From an uncultured Opitutia bacterium (lineage in GTDB: Bacteria > Verrucomicrobiota > Verrucomicrobiia > Opitutales > UBA953): a stretch of DNA of 20,785 bases. The stretch is from contig CAIKRN010000172.1 of assembly GCA_903829855.1 (NCBI GenBank), forward strand, positions 1-20,785. Reading direction: 5' to 3'. Position numbers and translations under genes: made by a program. Of the stretch, positions 8,291 to 16,229 are shown in pieces. How positions within the stretch are numbered: position 1 is the first letter of the stretch; every line of letters starts with the position of its first letter. Below the pieces are notes generated by a model. That model ran no database searches. It worked only from the letters and a program-made list of their open reading frames with translations, and had not been told where the DNA came from.

Positions 8291-8865
8291 AGCCTTCCCT
8301 CTTGCTCGGGGTGCTCTCGGTCTTGCTGACCGGCTGTATTATTTTTGATAAGAAGAGCGAAGCCGTCACGTTTCATCAATTGAGCGCACCCCAGACCGCT
8401 CCCACGCGACCAAGTCCGGCGATTTTCATCCCGCGGGCGATCATCCCCTCATCGTTGCGTCGGGCGAATGTCGTGATGCTCGATGAGGCCGGCTGGGTCC
8501 GCGTGGAGGATGCGCACCGATGGATCAATCCGCTCGACCGGGCTGTCGCGGAGACGGTGGGCCATCATCTGACTAAGCTGACTGGCTTACCCTCTGCCTC
8601 GCAAACGCCCGCCGGCTCGCACCTCCTTCTCCTGTTGGATGTGAACCATATGAGTGTCACGGGGGACAAGCGTGCGGTTTTAGAACTCCATTTCCGTCTC
8701 GAAAATACGGAGGGTGTCATGATTCTGGATAAGACCATCATTCGGAGCACCTCGATGGGTGAGACCACCCCTGAGCAATATGTCCAAGCTCAGTCGACAA
8801 ATCTCGCTGCCGCCAGTGCCGCCTTTGCTGAACTCCTGCCGGCTGAACTCAAACTTGCCCGATGA
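8287..8865 (+). CDS. PqiC-like ABC-transport auxiliary lipoprotein
   Basis: Translation probably starts at a GTG that overlaps the mlaD stop by 4 bases. The N-terminus is a lipoprotein signal ending in the lipobox LLTGC, with Cys17 as the lipidated residue. The mature part matches the ABC-type transport auxiliary lipoprotein family (PqiC, PF03886 as I recall): an early strand with HQLSAP, then a stretch corresponding to LPxxLxRxxVV, and the diagnostic RWINPLDRAVAETVGHHL segment. Such lipoproteins sit in the outer membrane and receive the substrate path of MCE transporters. Here it occupies the place that MlaC or MlaA would have in Proteobacteria; neither of those is in the window. The size of 192 residues fits the family. 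Confidence 0.75.
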   Translation: MKPSLLLGVLSVLLTGCIIFDKKSEAVTFHQLSAPQTAPTRPSPAIFIPRAIIPSSLRRANVVMLDEAGWVRVEDAHRWINPLDRAVAETVGHHLTKLTGLPSASQTPAGSHLLLLLDVNHMSVTGDKRAVLELHFRLENTEGVMILDKTIIRSTSMGETTPEQYVQAQSTNLAAASAAFAELLPAELKLAR

Positions 8866-9335
8866 CCTCCCCTTCCGACCCTAAACCCAACGGCTTCTCT
8901 GAAGTCACGGGAGAAATCTGCTACGATTTACCTTCGGCCTACGTCCCGCACCCGGCCACGGGCTTGCTGCACCTTCCGCGTTTTCTGGGCAAAATCCGCA
9001 AGCACCTGAAGGGCGAGTTGCCCAAATCCTACCAGCGTAACTTCACCAAGGGCTTCGATCGTTTCCTGTGCCTACATCTTGGCGTCAATCCCGAGCAAGT
9101 CGTCGAGTGTGTGCGGGCGGCCACGGATGACCGCGACCTCGATGCCCGCTTGCTGGCTATTTTTCCTCCCGACCTCCGGGTCCATGTCTGGAATCGCGAA
9201 CTTGTCCAAAAGGGCATGAGTGAAATGGGCCGCGGGGTCCTGAATGAAGCCAAGCACAAGATGGGCGCCGACGCGCGCACTGATGTGATTTCCTTCGCTG
9301 ACATGATCGACTTCGATGAGGGCCGCCTTCTGTGA
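8862..9335 (+). CDS. DUF5069 family protein
   Basis: This is a small soluble protein of 157 residues with no signal peptide or membrane span. The pattern LLHLPRFLGKIRKHLKGELP, the following NFTKGFDRFLCLHLGV and the conserved acidic C-terminal part FADMIDFDEGR match DUF5069, a family of unknown function found often in Verrucomicrobiota and some other phyla. It overlaps the lipoprotein stop by 4 bases and the next start by 4 bases (GTGA), so it is translated as part of the operon, but nothing shows that it takes part in lipid transport. No catalytic residue can be named. Confidence 0.7.
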   Translation: MTSPSDPKPNGFSEVTGEICYDLPSAYVPHPATGLLHLPRFLGKIRKHLKGELPKSYQRNFTKGFDRFLCLHLGVNPEQVVECVRAATDDRDLDARLLAIFPPDLRVHVWNRELVQKGMSEMGRGVLNEAKHKMGADARTDVISFADMIDFDEGRLL

Positions 9336-10159
9336 ACACTCCTGACCCCCACCCTAATCGCCTCGTCATCCGAGGGATCAATGCCGTTCTGGCCTGCCTC
9401 CGGCACCATCCGAAGGCCCTGCGCGAAGTCGTCGCGACCGCCGCGTTTGCGCCTAATCTGGCGGAGCATGATGCGGCTTTCGCCGAACTAGGCGTCCAGA
9501 CGCGTATCGTTGGACCCATCGAGCTCGCCAATACCGCCGAAGGCCCCTGCGAAGATGTCTGTGCGCTGACCATGCGGCCAGATTTCGGCTTGGCCCGGGT
9601 TTCTGATTTCTCTGAGTGGCGCGAATCGCGCGAGAGTATCGTCATCGCAGACGGCGTTCAGGATCCCGCGGCCTTGGCTTCCATCGCTCGATCGATGGCT
9701 GCCTTTGGCTTGAAGCGCCTCCTGCTCTCGGGTGGTACCGAGAAGATCGCCTTTCACCCGGAAGCTTGGAATCAATCCCGCGGGGCTATGGAACAGCTAC
9801 GACTCATGCGGGCCGCTGCCCTGGGCGGCTTGCTGAAGCTCGTGGAAGACCGTTGCTGCGTGGTGGCCCTCTCTCCTGATATTGGCCGAAAAATCGACCT
9901 CGGCACCCCTGTGCGCGTTCCCGCCCGGCATCTGGCCTTGTTGATTCCTGGCGGCAAGCTGGACCCCGATATCCAGCCGCGCGTCGAACACTGTTATCGC
10001 TTTCCGGGTCAGATGGGCGAGACGCCCCTCACCCTTTCAGAAATGGCGCCGATGGCGGTCGCTTGGTTTGCCTCGACGCCCATGCCCCGTGCGGACGGCT
10101 TCCTGGCTCGTAAAAGGGCTCGCCATGTGAAGGGCAAGGATTCCAATTCCCCTAGTTAA
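9332..10159 (+). CDS. Degenerate SpoU/TrmH-like RNA methyltransferase-fold protein
   Basis: This 275-residue protein (GTG start in a GTGA overlap with the DUF5069 gene) has the layout of SPOUT-class 2'-O-ribose methyltransferases of the RlmB/TrmH type. Residues 13-80 resemble the N-terminal RNA-binding domain (RGINAVLACLRHHP), and 105-250 the trefoil-knot catalytic domain. Motif 1 reads DGVQDPAALASIARSMAAFG (107-126): Arg120 is kept, but the position normally Asn (DPxN) is Ala114. Motif 2, usually GxExxG, is LLIPGGKLD (203-211) without the Glu. Motif 3, usually SLNVS, is TPLTLSEMAP (231-240) without the Asn. These are the parts that bind S-adenosylmethionine and RNA, so catalysis is doubtful. 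It may bind RNA without modifying it, or use an altered active site. Confidence 0.65.
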   Translation: MNTPDPHPNRLVIRGINAVLACLRHHPKALREVVATAAFAPNLAEHDAAFAELGVQTRIVGPIELANTAEGPCEDVCALTMRPDFGLARVSDFSEWRESRESIVIADGVQDPAALASIARSMAAFGLKRLLLSGGTEKIAFHPEAWNQSRGAMEQLRLMRAAALGGLLKLVEDRCCVVALSPDIGRKIDLGTPVRVPARHLALLIPGGKLDPDIQPRVEHCYRFPGQMGETPLTLSEMAPMAVAWFASTPMPRADGFLARKRARHVKGKDSNSPS

Positions 10160-10165
10160 TTACCC

Positions 10166-11011
10166 ATGTCCCAGCCCCAGCCCGGCCCAGGCGAGAACGT
10201 CATCTCGCTCCAAAATATCAGCCGTAATTTCTTCACGGCCCTCCAGCGTCAACATGACATGCTGGCCTTTAACATCGCCGGGCTTCACACCGCCGACCCA
10301 AAGGCCTACGACCATTTCTCGACGCTTACCCGGGTCATGCCGGTGCCGCAGGCCCACTTGCCGGCGGACCAGATGCTGGCGTATGCGCGAGGTTTGATGC
10401 TCCGCACCACCATCAATGATCTCCTTACGCTGTCCGCTGAATGCATGGTGCAATGCCACCTCCTCTGCCTCTTTATTCGCGAGCAGGGTCATCAGCGTGA
10501 ACGCAATCCGATTATCGAAAAGAATATCGGTGATAAGCAGCAGGCCTTCATTCGGATGACGCTTCAGGACCGCTTCACCGAAATGGAAGAATCCTTTGGC
10601 ATCGTCTGTGAGCTCGAAGACGGTGTCTTCAGCCTCGCGGCCGCTCTTCGCGTCATCGCTCGCGGCGGCCTCGTTACGAATGATGATATTACCCCGGATG
10701 GCGCACTGACTTTGGAATTTAAAGCCATGAAGGACTTCGAACTCTCGGTCGAAGAGCTTGCGGCGGCAGCGGCTCAGGCTGGTCCTGGTGAGGTGATTGA
10801 AGGTGTCGTCAAAAATGAAGCTCTGGGTGATACCAAGCCGAAGACGGTCGCTCGCCTAACCGACACGCAGCGGACCTTCCGTCCAGGTGAAATGCTCGAT
10901 TTGTCTGACAATGAATTACTGGGACTGAACATCACTGTCGCCAAATTCGTCGATGGTCTCCTTCGCTCGGTTGATCACTTCGGTCGGGCTCAGCTCGGCG
11001 AAGGCACCTAA
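10166..11011 (+). CDS. Conserved-looking hypothetical protein, mostly helical
   Basis: I do not recognise this 281-residue protein. It has no signal peptide and no long hydrophobic span, so it is probably cytoplasmic. The first 165 residues look alpha-helical, including a Cys-containing helix ECMVQCHLLCLF (about residues 93-104) and a charged region around 108-150. A small Ala-rich linker (about 198-208, EELAAAAAQAG) separates this from a C-terminal part ending RTFRPGEMLDLSDNELLGLN and a final helix. Codon use and spacing (6 bases after the preceding stop, abutting the following start) support a genuine, cotranscribed gene. It lies between the SpoU-like gene and the AmpG-like permease, which gives no firm functional hint. 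Confidence 0.75.
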   Translation: MSQPQPGPGENVISLQNISRNFFTALQRQHDMLAFNIAGLHTADPKAYDHFSTLTRVMPVPQAHLPADQMLAYARGLMLRTTINDLLTLSAECMVQCHLLCLFIREQGHQRERNPIIEKNIGDKQQAFIRMTLQDRFTEMEESFGIVCELEDGVFSLAAALRVIARGGLVTNDDITPDGALTLEFKAMKDFELSVEELAAAAAQAGPGEVIEGVVKNEALGDTKPKTVARLTDTQRTFRPGEMLDLSDNELLGLNITVAKFVDGLLRSVDHFGRAQLGEGT

Positions 11012-11014
11012 GTG

Positions 11015-12280
11015 ATGAACGAGGCGGTGGCACCCCCACGGCGGGCGTGGCTCTGGGTCACCGCAGCTTATTTTTTCCAGGCGATTCCAGCTGCGGTCCG
11101 CGATGAGGCCCTACCGGTTGCATTAAAAAATACGGGTTATGCCGACAAGGATATCACTCGGGTTGTCGCGTGGCTGGGTTTAATTTTTGGCTTCAAAATT
11201 CTATTGGCTCCGTTGGTCGCAGTCTTCCGGCCGCGTAGCTTTATCCTGTGTGCGGAGTTGGTCGTTTCGCTTCTCCTCGGCGTCCTTGCCCTGCAGGTCG
11301 CTGCTGAACACCCCTCGTCCCCCATGATTATCGGGAGTCTGATTCTGTTGTCTTTTGTGGCGGCCGCGCATGACTTCGCCCTCGACGGGTATTTTGTTTC
11401 GGCACTCCCTGATCAGATGCGTGCTACCCATGCAGGCTTCCTTAATTTTGCTTCTAAACTAGGCATGGTGCTGGCTGGCCCAGGTCTGATCTGGCTGGCC
11501 GGACGCATCATGGATTACGGCCCGCAGGCCGCCCAAGCGTGGTCGTGGGCATTAGTCGCCGCCGGCCTTCTCGCCTTCCTGGCTATGATGGCAAATGGTT
11601 TGGGCTTACGAAATGAATCTATATTGTCGAAGGATGCGGGGACGGTGCGTGAGCGCTTTAGCGAGATGGGAGAGGGGCTGAGCAAGCTCTTTACCGACCC
11701 AAGGTTAGGGGCCGTCTGCGGGCTCATTTTATTTTACCGTGCCAGCGAAATTCATATGGCCAAAATCCTTCCGCTTTTTGCGACTTCGAGCACGCATGGC
11801 GGTCTGGCTTTGACCAATGAGACCTACGCCCTGATGCGGATTGCCACCGCGGTATGTGGCCTCGCGCTTGGCGGAATTATCGGTTCGCAGATTGTGGCCC
11901 GTTTAGGCTTAGGTCGCTCCTTGATTCCGCTCGGTCTCGCCATGCATATACCTTTGGCGGCCATCGCTTGGTTGGCCTCGACGGGTTCGCATGACCTTCG
12001 GTTTATTGGGGCCGTCTTTTTCATCGAATACTTAGCCTATGGCGCCGGATTATGCGCGCTCCTGCTCGCCATGATGAAGCTGGCTTCGGGTCCAGGTGCG
12101 GCCGTCCGCTACGCCGCCCTCTCCACCTTTGCCCTATTGGCCAATTACCTCCCGGGTCTATGGGCGGGTTCCCTTTCCGATAAGCTTGGCTACGCCCAAT
12201 ACTTCTTGTTTGCGCTGAGCCTCGCCATCCCGGGCATCCTTTCAGCCTGGTTCGCGAAGCGGCACTTCCAGGAGGCCTAA
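11015..12280 (+). CDS. AmpG-like MFS permease
   Basis: This is an inner-membrane transporter of about 12 membrane segments (421 residues). The N-terminal pattern AYFFQAIPAAVRDEALPVAL, then GFKILLAPLVAVF, and the central AAHDFALDGYFVSALP follow the AmpG/PAT branch of the major facilitator superfamily (in AmpG: Y..QGLP, K..WAPL.D, and QD.A.D.Y...). AmpG imports anhydro-muropeptides for peptidoglycan recycling; the substrate here is not established. The start is either GTG at 11012, directly after the preceding stop, or ATG at 11015; I chose the ATG. It is the last gene of the plus-strand run that begins with mlaE, and its stop codon abuts the stop of the opposite-strand peptidase with no spacer. 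Confidence 0.75.
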   Translation: MNEAVAPPRRAWLWVTAAYFFQAIPAAVRDEALPVALKNTGYADKDITRVVAWLGLIFGFKILLAPLVAVFRPRSFILCAELVVSLLLGVLALQVAAEHPSSPMIIGSLILLSFVAAAHDFALDGYFVSALPDQMRATHAGFLNFASKLGMVLAGPGLIWLAGRIMDYGPQAAQAWSWALVAAGLLAFLAMMANGLGLRNESILSKDAGTVRERFSEMGEGLSKLFTDPRLGAVCGLILFYRASEIHMAKILPLFATSSTHGGLALTNETYALMRIATAVCGLALGGIIGSQIVARLGLGRSLIPLGLAMHIPLAAIAWLASTGSHDLRFIGAVFFIEYLAYGAGLCALLLAMMKLASGPGAAVRYAALSTFALLANYLPGLWAGSLSDKLGYAQYFLFALSLAIPGILSAWFAKRHFQEA

Positions 12281-14833
12281 TTACTCCTTCGGTATGACGA
12301 TGAGTTCCTGTTCGAACTTGGCGTCGAGGTAGCGCTTGGCAAACGCTTGCACGGCCGACGCATCTGTCAGGTTCATGCGGCGTTCCCACTCGGCATCGAA
12401 ATTGGCCCCTAGACCAGCGACTTCACGAATGAGTGCCCCTTGCATGCGGGCCCCGGCGGACTGTCGGCCTTGCCGGCGTGACACGCGCATGCGACGCTTG
12501 GCGTCTTCAATCTCATCCTTGCCGAATTGACCTTTGCGGAGGCGATCGAGTTCGAGCCGCATTTCTTTGACGACTTCCTGGGCCGAAGCGGGGGCCGTCC
12601 CGGCGAAAAGGTAGAACATGCCTTGGTCGACGACCTCCACCCGAGAGGCACCCACGAAATACGCCATACCCTTTTCCTCGCGGACACGTCGGAAAAGGCC
12701 ACTGGCCATACCGCTGAGTAATTCTTCGGTCACGTTGGCTGCGACCACGGAGTCCGGGCCGAAACCGCAATGAGGAAAGGCAACGGCGACAACCGCTTGC
12801 TCGCCCTTGGCGTGCTCTAAGTGGCGACTGGCTGGCTGGGGGACGGATAACGACAAGGTTTTACGAGCCAAGACGGTCTTAGGCAGGCTGCCAAAGCGCT
12901 CCTTGATGAAATCCATGGCCGCTTGGCGATCGAAGGCACCACTAACCCCGACAACGAGATTGTCAGCCACGATGAGGGTGCGATGCAGTTCGCTGAGGTG
13001 CGCCGGCTGGATGCGGGCGAGGGTTTCGGGTGTGCCGCAAGCATCGACGCCCAAGGGGTGAGTGCCGAAGAATTGACGTTGTAACCGAAGGCGAGCCTTC
13101 TCGACGATGTCATCTTCGGCTTCGCGGCAGGCATTGATGGTCGCGGCACGCTCGAGGGCGACGGTTTCTGGAAGGATACGAGGGCACAGCACCCCGTCGG
13201 CCACGAGTTCGGCAATCTGCTTGAAATCCGAACTCAACGCCTCGCCCCAGAGCCCGCAGGAAACCTGTGAACCATGATCAGCGAAGGTCGCCCCGATGCT
13301 GTCCACGGCTTGGGCGACTTCTTCTTTGCTTCGCTTGGCGGTATCGCGGGCGAAAAGCGTAGATAGCAAGCCGGTGGTTCCACGGAAGTCCGCGTCCTCA
13401 TAGGCGGCACCGGCGGAAAGGAAGACCCCGATGCCGGCCTTAGGAATGGTGGCGTCATGTTGAAGGATGACGCGTACGCCGTTATCCAGTACGAGGGTTT
13501 CAAACTTATCGGGAGTGGTGGCTGGTTGGACGGCGTTAACACTCAGCTCAGAGCGAGCTCCTTTCATGGTGCCATAAGTGACGTTCTCGGGTTTGAACCA
13601 GCGGCGGGCTTCGCGGGTCAGCTCATCTGCCGAAAGGCGGGCCAAGTGCTCGACCCCGCGTTGTGGCCAGTTGATATCGTGGCCGATCGCAGCCGCGTAG
13701 GCGTTACGCGAAGTGATGCCATGAATGTTCTTCTGGCCATTGACCATGCTGACTACGGATTGTCGGCGCACTTTTTCAAACTGTGCGGGAGTGACGCCTT
13801 TTTGGAGGAGTCCATCGATGACTTCCCCTATCGCCTTTTCAATGGCAGCTGACGAAGCGGTCGCCTCGCCGGACCAGCTGCACCAGGCTAGGCCGAACTC
13901 TCGCACGCCAAACGCCGAAGCATCAATGGACAGAACGAGTTTCTGCTTCTCCCGCATTTCATTCCAAAGTAGCGAACTATTGCCTGCACCGAGGACGCCT
14001 AGGAAAAGGTCGATCGCTGTGCGGCCATCGTCGAAGAGCCCTGGTACGCGCCAACAGGCGACGCCCTTGGAGGTATTAATATCGCGGACTAAGTCCGTGC
14101 GACGAATCCCCCCTTGGGGTGGCTCTAGGGCGATGACTGTTTCAATCAGGGGCTTGCGACCGAAGCGACCAAACCACCGCTCGGCAGAGGCGAAGACGGC
14201 CTCTGGGTCCATCGATCCCCCAATCGCGAGCACGACATTTCCCGGTACGTAACGTTGAGCGTGGTACGCGCGCAAGTCTTCCGGGCTGATGCGTACGAAT
14301 AGGTCACGGTGCCCGATGACGGGTTGACGGAAGGCGTGCGAGCGCACCGCTTCTTGCAGGACGTTTTTGGCGAGTACTTGGTCGTGCTCGTCATCGCACA
14401 TGGCGATTTCGCGAAGAATCACTTCGCGCTCCATTTTAGCGTCGGCATCCGTGATGAGCGGATCGAAGACCATATCCGCAATAGCCTCCATGGCCGTCTC
14501 GAAACCTTCCTGAGGCGCATCGATATAATACACCGTTCGGTCAAAGGTCGTGTAGGCGTTGGAGTTGCCACCGCAGCGGTGCACCGCATCGGTCAGTTCA
14601 CGGTTAGTGAAGCGGCCGGTTCCTTTGAAAACCATGTGTTCTAAGTAGTGGGAAATGCCCGAACCTTCCCAGCGACCTTCATGCATGCTGCCGGTGCGCA
14701 CCCAGGCTTGGACGGTGCACAGTCCGATACCAGGCCGATGAGAATAGATGACCTCGAGGCCGTTCTCGAGCACACGGCGAACAGGGAGGGGGCCAGCGAT
14801 CTCATGGAAACTAAGGCCTTCAAGATGAGACAT
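12281..14833 (-). CDS. Double-length M16 family zinc metallopeptidase
   Basis: This 850-residue protein holds two M16 (pitrilysin/insulinase-like) halves in one chain. The N-terminal half (about 15-425) has the inverted zinc motif HYLEH at 62-66 and the third ligand Glu142 at the expected distance (REIAMCDDEH). The C-terminal half (about 430-850) starts with the same fold (VLDNGVRVILQHD) but the zinc motif is lost, replaced by TTGLLSTLF; it keeps the RREEKGMAY-type segment (RVREEKGMAYFVGAS) that helps bind substrate. This is the layout of a single-chain active/inactive M16 pair, as in PqqL-like or pitrilysin-like enzymes. No signal peptide is seen, so it is predicted cytoplasmic. The gene stands alone on its strand, with a 236-base region before its start. 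Confidence 0.88.
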   Translation of the reverse strand: MSHLEGLSFHEIAGPLPVRRVLENGLEVIYSHRPGIGLCTVQAWVRTGSMHEGRWEGSGISHYLEHMVFKGTGRFTNRELTDAVHRCGGNSNAYTTFDRTVYYIDAPQEGFETAMEAIADMVFDPLITDADAKMEREVILREIAMCDDEHDQVLAKNVLQEAVRSHAFRQPVIGHRDLFVRISPEDLRAYHAQRYVPGNVVLAIGGSMDPEAVFASAERWFGRFGRKPLIETVIALEPPQGGIRRTDLVRDINTSKGVACWRVPGLFDDGRTAIDLFLGVLGAGNSSLLWNEMREKQKLVLSIDASAFGVREFGLAWCSWSGEATASSAAIEKAIGEVIDGLLQKGVTPAQFEKVRRQSVVSMVNGQKNIHGITSRNAYAAAIGHDINWPQRGVEHLARLSADELTREARRWFKPENVTYGTMKGARSELSVNAVQPATTPDKFETLVLDNGVRVILQHDATIPKAGIGVFLSAGAAYEDADFRGTTGLLSTLFARDTAKRSKEEVAQAVDSIGATFADHGSQVSCGLWGEALSSDFKQIAELVADGVLCPRILPETVALERAATINACREAEDDIVEKARLRLQRQFFGTHPLGVDACGTPETLARIQPAHLSELHRTLIVADNLVVGVSGAFDRQAAMDFIKERFGSLPKTVLARKTLSLSVPQPASRHLEHAKGEQAVVAVAFPHCGFGPDSVVAANVTEELLSGMASGLFRRVREEKGMAYFVGASRVEVVDQGMFYLFAGTAPASAQEVVKEMRLELDRLRKGQFGKDEIEDAKRRMRVSRRQGRQSAGARMQGALIREVAGLGANFDAEWERRMNLTDASAVQAFAKRYLDAKFEQELIVIPKE

Positions 14834-15069
14834 GGTGCTGGTATGCCACTCTATCGCCCGGGTGCAAGCGAGAGTGGGTTGAGGTCACTGTGCGGGTCGA
14901 CCGGTTCGGGCTTTAATCCCAAGGAAAGACCTCTCGTCTCATCGGTTCCACTCCTTTCGTCTGGCTTGGGGTGCATGCCTTAATCTGACATTGAAAATGG
15001 CCTGTCTGCACCGTATGCCCAACCTTCCAATCTGGTTAAATCAACCGGTAACCCTTCCCTTTCTAACCC
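14834..15069. other. Intergenic region between the M16 peptidase and prfB
   Basis: This 236-base stretch is the longest non-coding segment in the window and must carry divergent promoters. A short open frame from a TTG at 14991 runs through it into prfB but has no coding character. Apart from the promoter candidate listed separately, I see no riboswitch, hairpin or repeat that I could defend. Confidence 0.5.
14991..15019 (+). promoter_or_regulatory. Candidate sigma70-type promoter for prfB
   Basis: TTGAAA at 14991-14996 (five of six matches to the -35 consensus) is followed after 17 bases by TATGCC at 15014-15019 (three of six to the -10 consensus). A transcript from here would have a leader of about 40-45 bases before the prfB ATG. 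The weak -10 makes this only a candidate. Confidence 0.3.
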
Positions 15070-16215
15070 ATGTACATCCCTCCCGAAATCCGTGCCGACC
15101 TCGAGGAAGTCGAACGTCGCGCCGGTTATCTCTGGAAGTTCCTCGATGTGGCGGGGAAGCAGGTCCAGATTGCTAAACTAGAAGAGCAAATGGGTGCCCA
15201 GAATTTTTGGGACAGCCAGAAGGCTGCCCAGAAGGTCATTTCAGAATGCAACGGCTATAAGAACGTGGTTGCCCCGCAGGTGGCTTTCCGCCGTCAAATC
15301 GAGGATGCCAAAACCCTCGCGGAACTGATTACCGAATCCCCGGACGGTTCGGCCGATGCTGAGGTCGAGGAATTACGCAAGCTGGGTACGGATCTCTTGG
15401 CCGCGGTTTCTGAGCTGGAAATCGCCTCCTTCCTTTCTGGGCTGCACGACAAGTCGAATGCCATTGTGACCGTCAAGGCGGGTGCCGGCGGCACGGAGTC
15501 CAACGACTGGGCTGATTTGCTTTTCCGAATGTACACCCGCTGGGCTGAGCGCCGCGGGTTCAAGGTTGAAGTCGAAGACATTGCCGAAGGCGAAGGCGCC
15601 GGCATCAGCCAGGCCACCTTTCGCCTGGAAGGTCCCAATGCTTACGGCTACGTGAAAGCCGAACGGGGCGTCCATCGCCTCGTGCGCATCTCCCCGTTCG
15701 ATGCTAATGCGCGTCGCCATACATCGTTTGCCTCCGTCGACGTCGTGGCGGAAATTGATGATGACATCGACATCGAGATCAATGAGGCCGATCTGCGGGT
15801 CGACGTTTACCGTTCCAGCGGCAAGGGCGGCCAGCACGTCAATAAGACGGAGTCCGCCGTCCGCCTCACGCATATTCCGACTGGACTGGTCGTGGCGTGT
15901 CAGCGCGAACGTTCCCAAGTGAAGAACCGCGCCCTCGCGATGAAGATTCTGCGCGCCCGAATTTACGAAAAGACGCTCGATGATAAGCGCGCCGAGATGG
16001 AGAAATATTACGGTGAAAAGGGTGATATCGGTTGGGGTAACCAGATTCGTTCCTACGTCTTCCAGCCTTACCAGATGGTGAAGGATCTCCGGACGGGGGT
16101 CGAAACCGGGAATATCCAAGCGGTCATGGATGGCGACATTGATGCCTTCATTAACGGCTGGCTCCGGGCTGGCGGGCCGCGGACACGTAATAAGGATATC
16201 AAGATCGACGACTAA
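15070..16215 (+). CDS. prfB: Peptide chain release factor 2 (RF2), no frameshift site
   Basis: This 381-residue protein ends translation at UGA and UAA codons. The stop-codon recognition tripeptide SPF is at residues 208-210 (RISPFDANARRHTSF), which separates RF2 from RF1 (PxT). The peptidyl-tRNA hydrolysis motif GGQ is at 253-255 (GKGGQHVNKTESAVR), and the IGWGNQIRSYVF and KDLRTG segments near the end are typical. In many bacteria codon 26 of prfB is an in-frame TGA bypassed by programmed +1 frameshifting. Here codons 25-26 read CTC GAT (15142-15147), so the gene is one continuous frame and that autoregulation is absent. The ATP-grasp gene follows after 14 bases and is likely cotranscribed. 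Confidence 0.96.
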   Translation: MYIPPEIRADLEEVERRAGYLWKFLDVAGKQVQIAKLEEQMGAQNFWDSQKAAQKVISECNGYKNVVAPQVAFRRQIEDAKTLAELITESPDGSADAEVEELRKLGTDLLAAVSELEIASFLSGLHDKSNAIVTVKAGAGGTESNDWADLLFRMYTRWAERRGFKVEVEDIAEGEGAGISQATFRLEGPNAYGYVKAERGVHRLVRISPFDANARRHTSFASVDVVAEIDDDIDIEINEADLRVDVYRSSGKGGQHVNKTESAVRLTHIPTGLVVACQRERSQVKNRALAMKILRARIYEKTLDDKRAEMEKYYGEKGDIGWGNQIRSYVFQPYQMVKDLRTGVETGNIQAVMDGDIDAFINGWLRAGGPRTRNKDIKIDD

Positions 16216-16229
16216 TCGTCGCGCTCGCC

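Noticed and set aside
13725..14252. A 175-codon plus-strand frame inside the M16 gene.
   Set aside because: It is a shadow of the peptidase frame; the peptide is rich in Ser, Arg and Pro as expected from reversed coding sequence.
14991..15176. A 61-codon frame upstream of and overlapping prfB, considered as a leader peptide or a first RF2 frame.
   Set aside because: It starts at TTG without a ribosome binding site, its translation has no similarity to the RF2 N-terminus, and prfB is complete from 15070.
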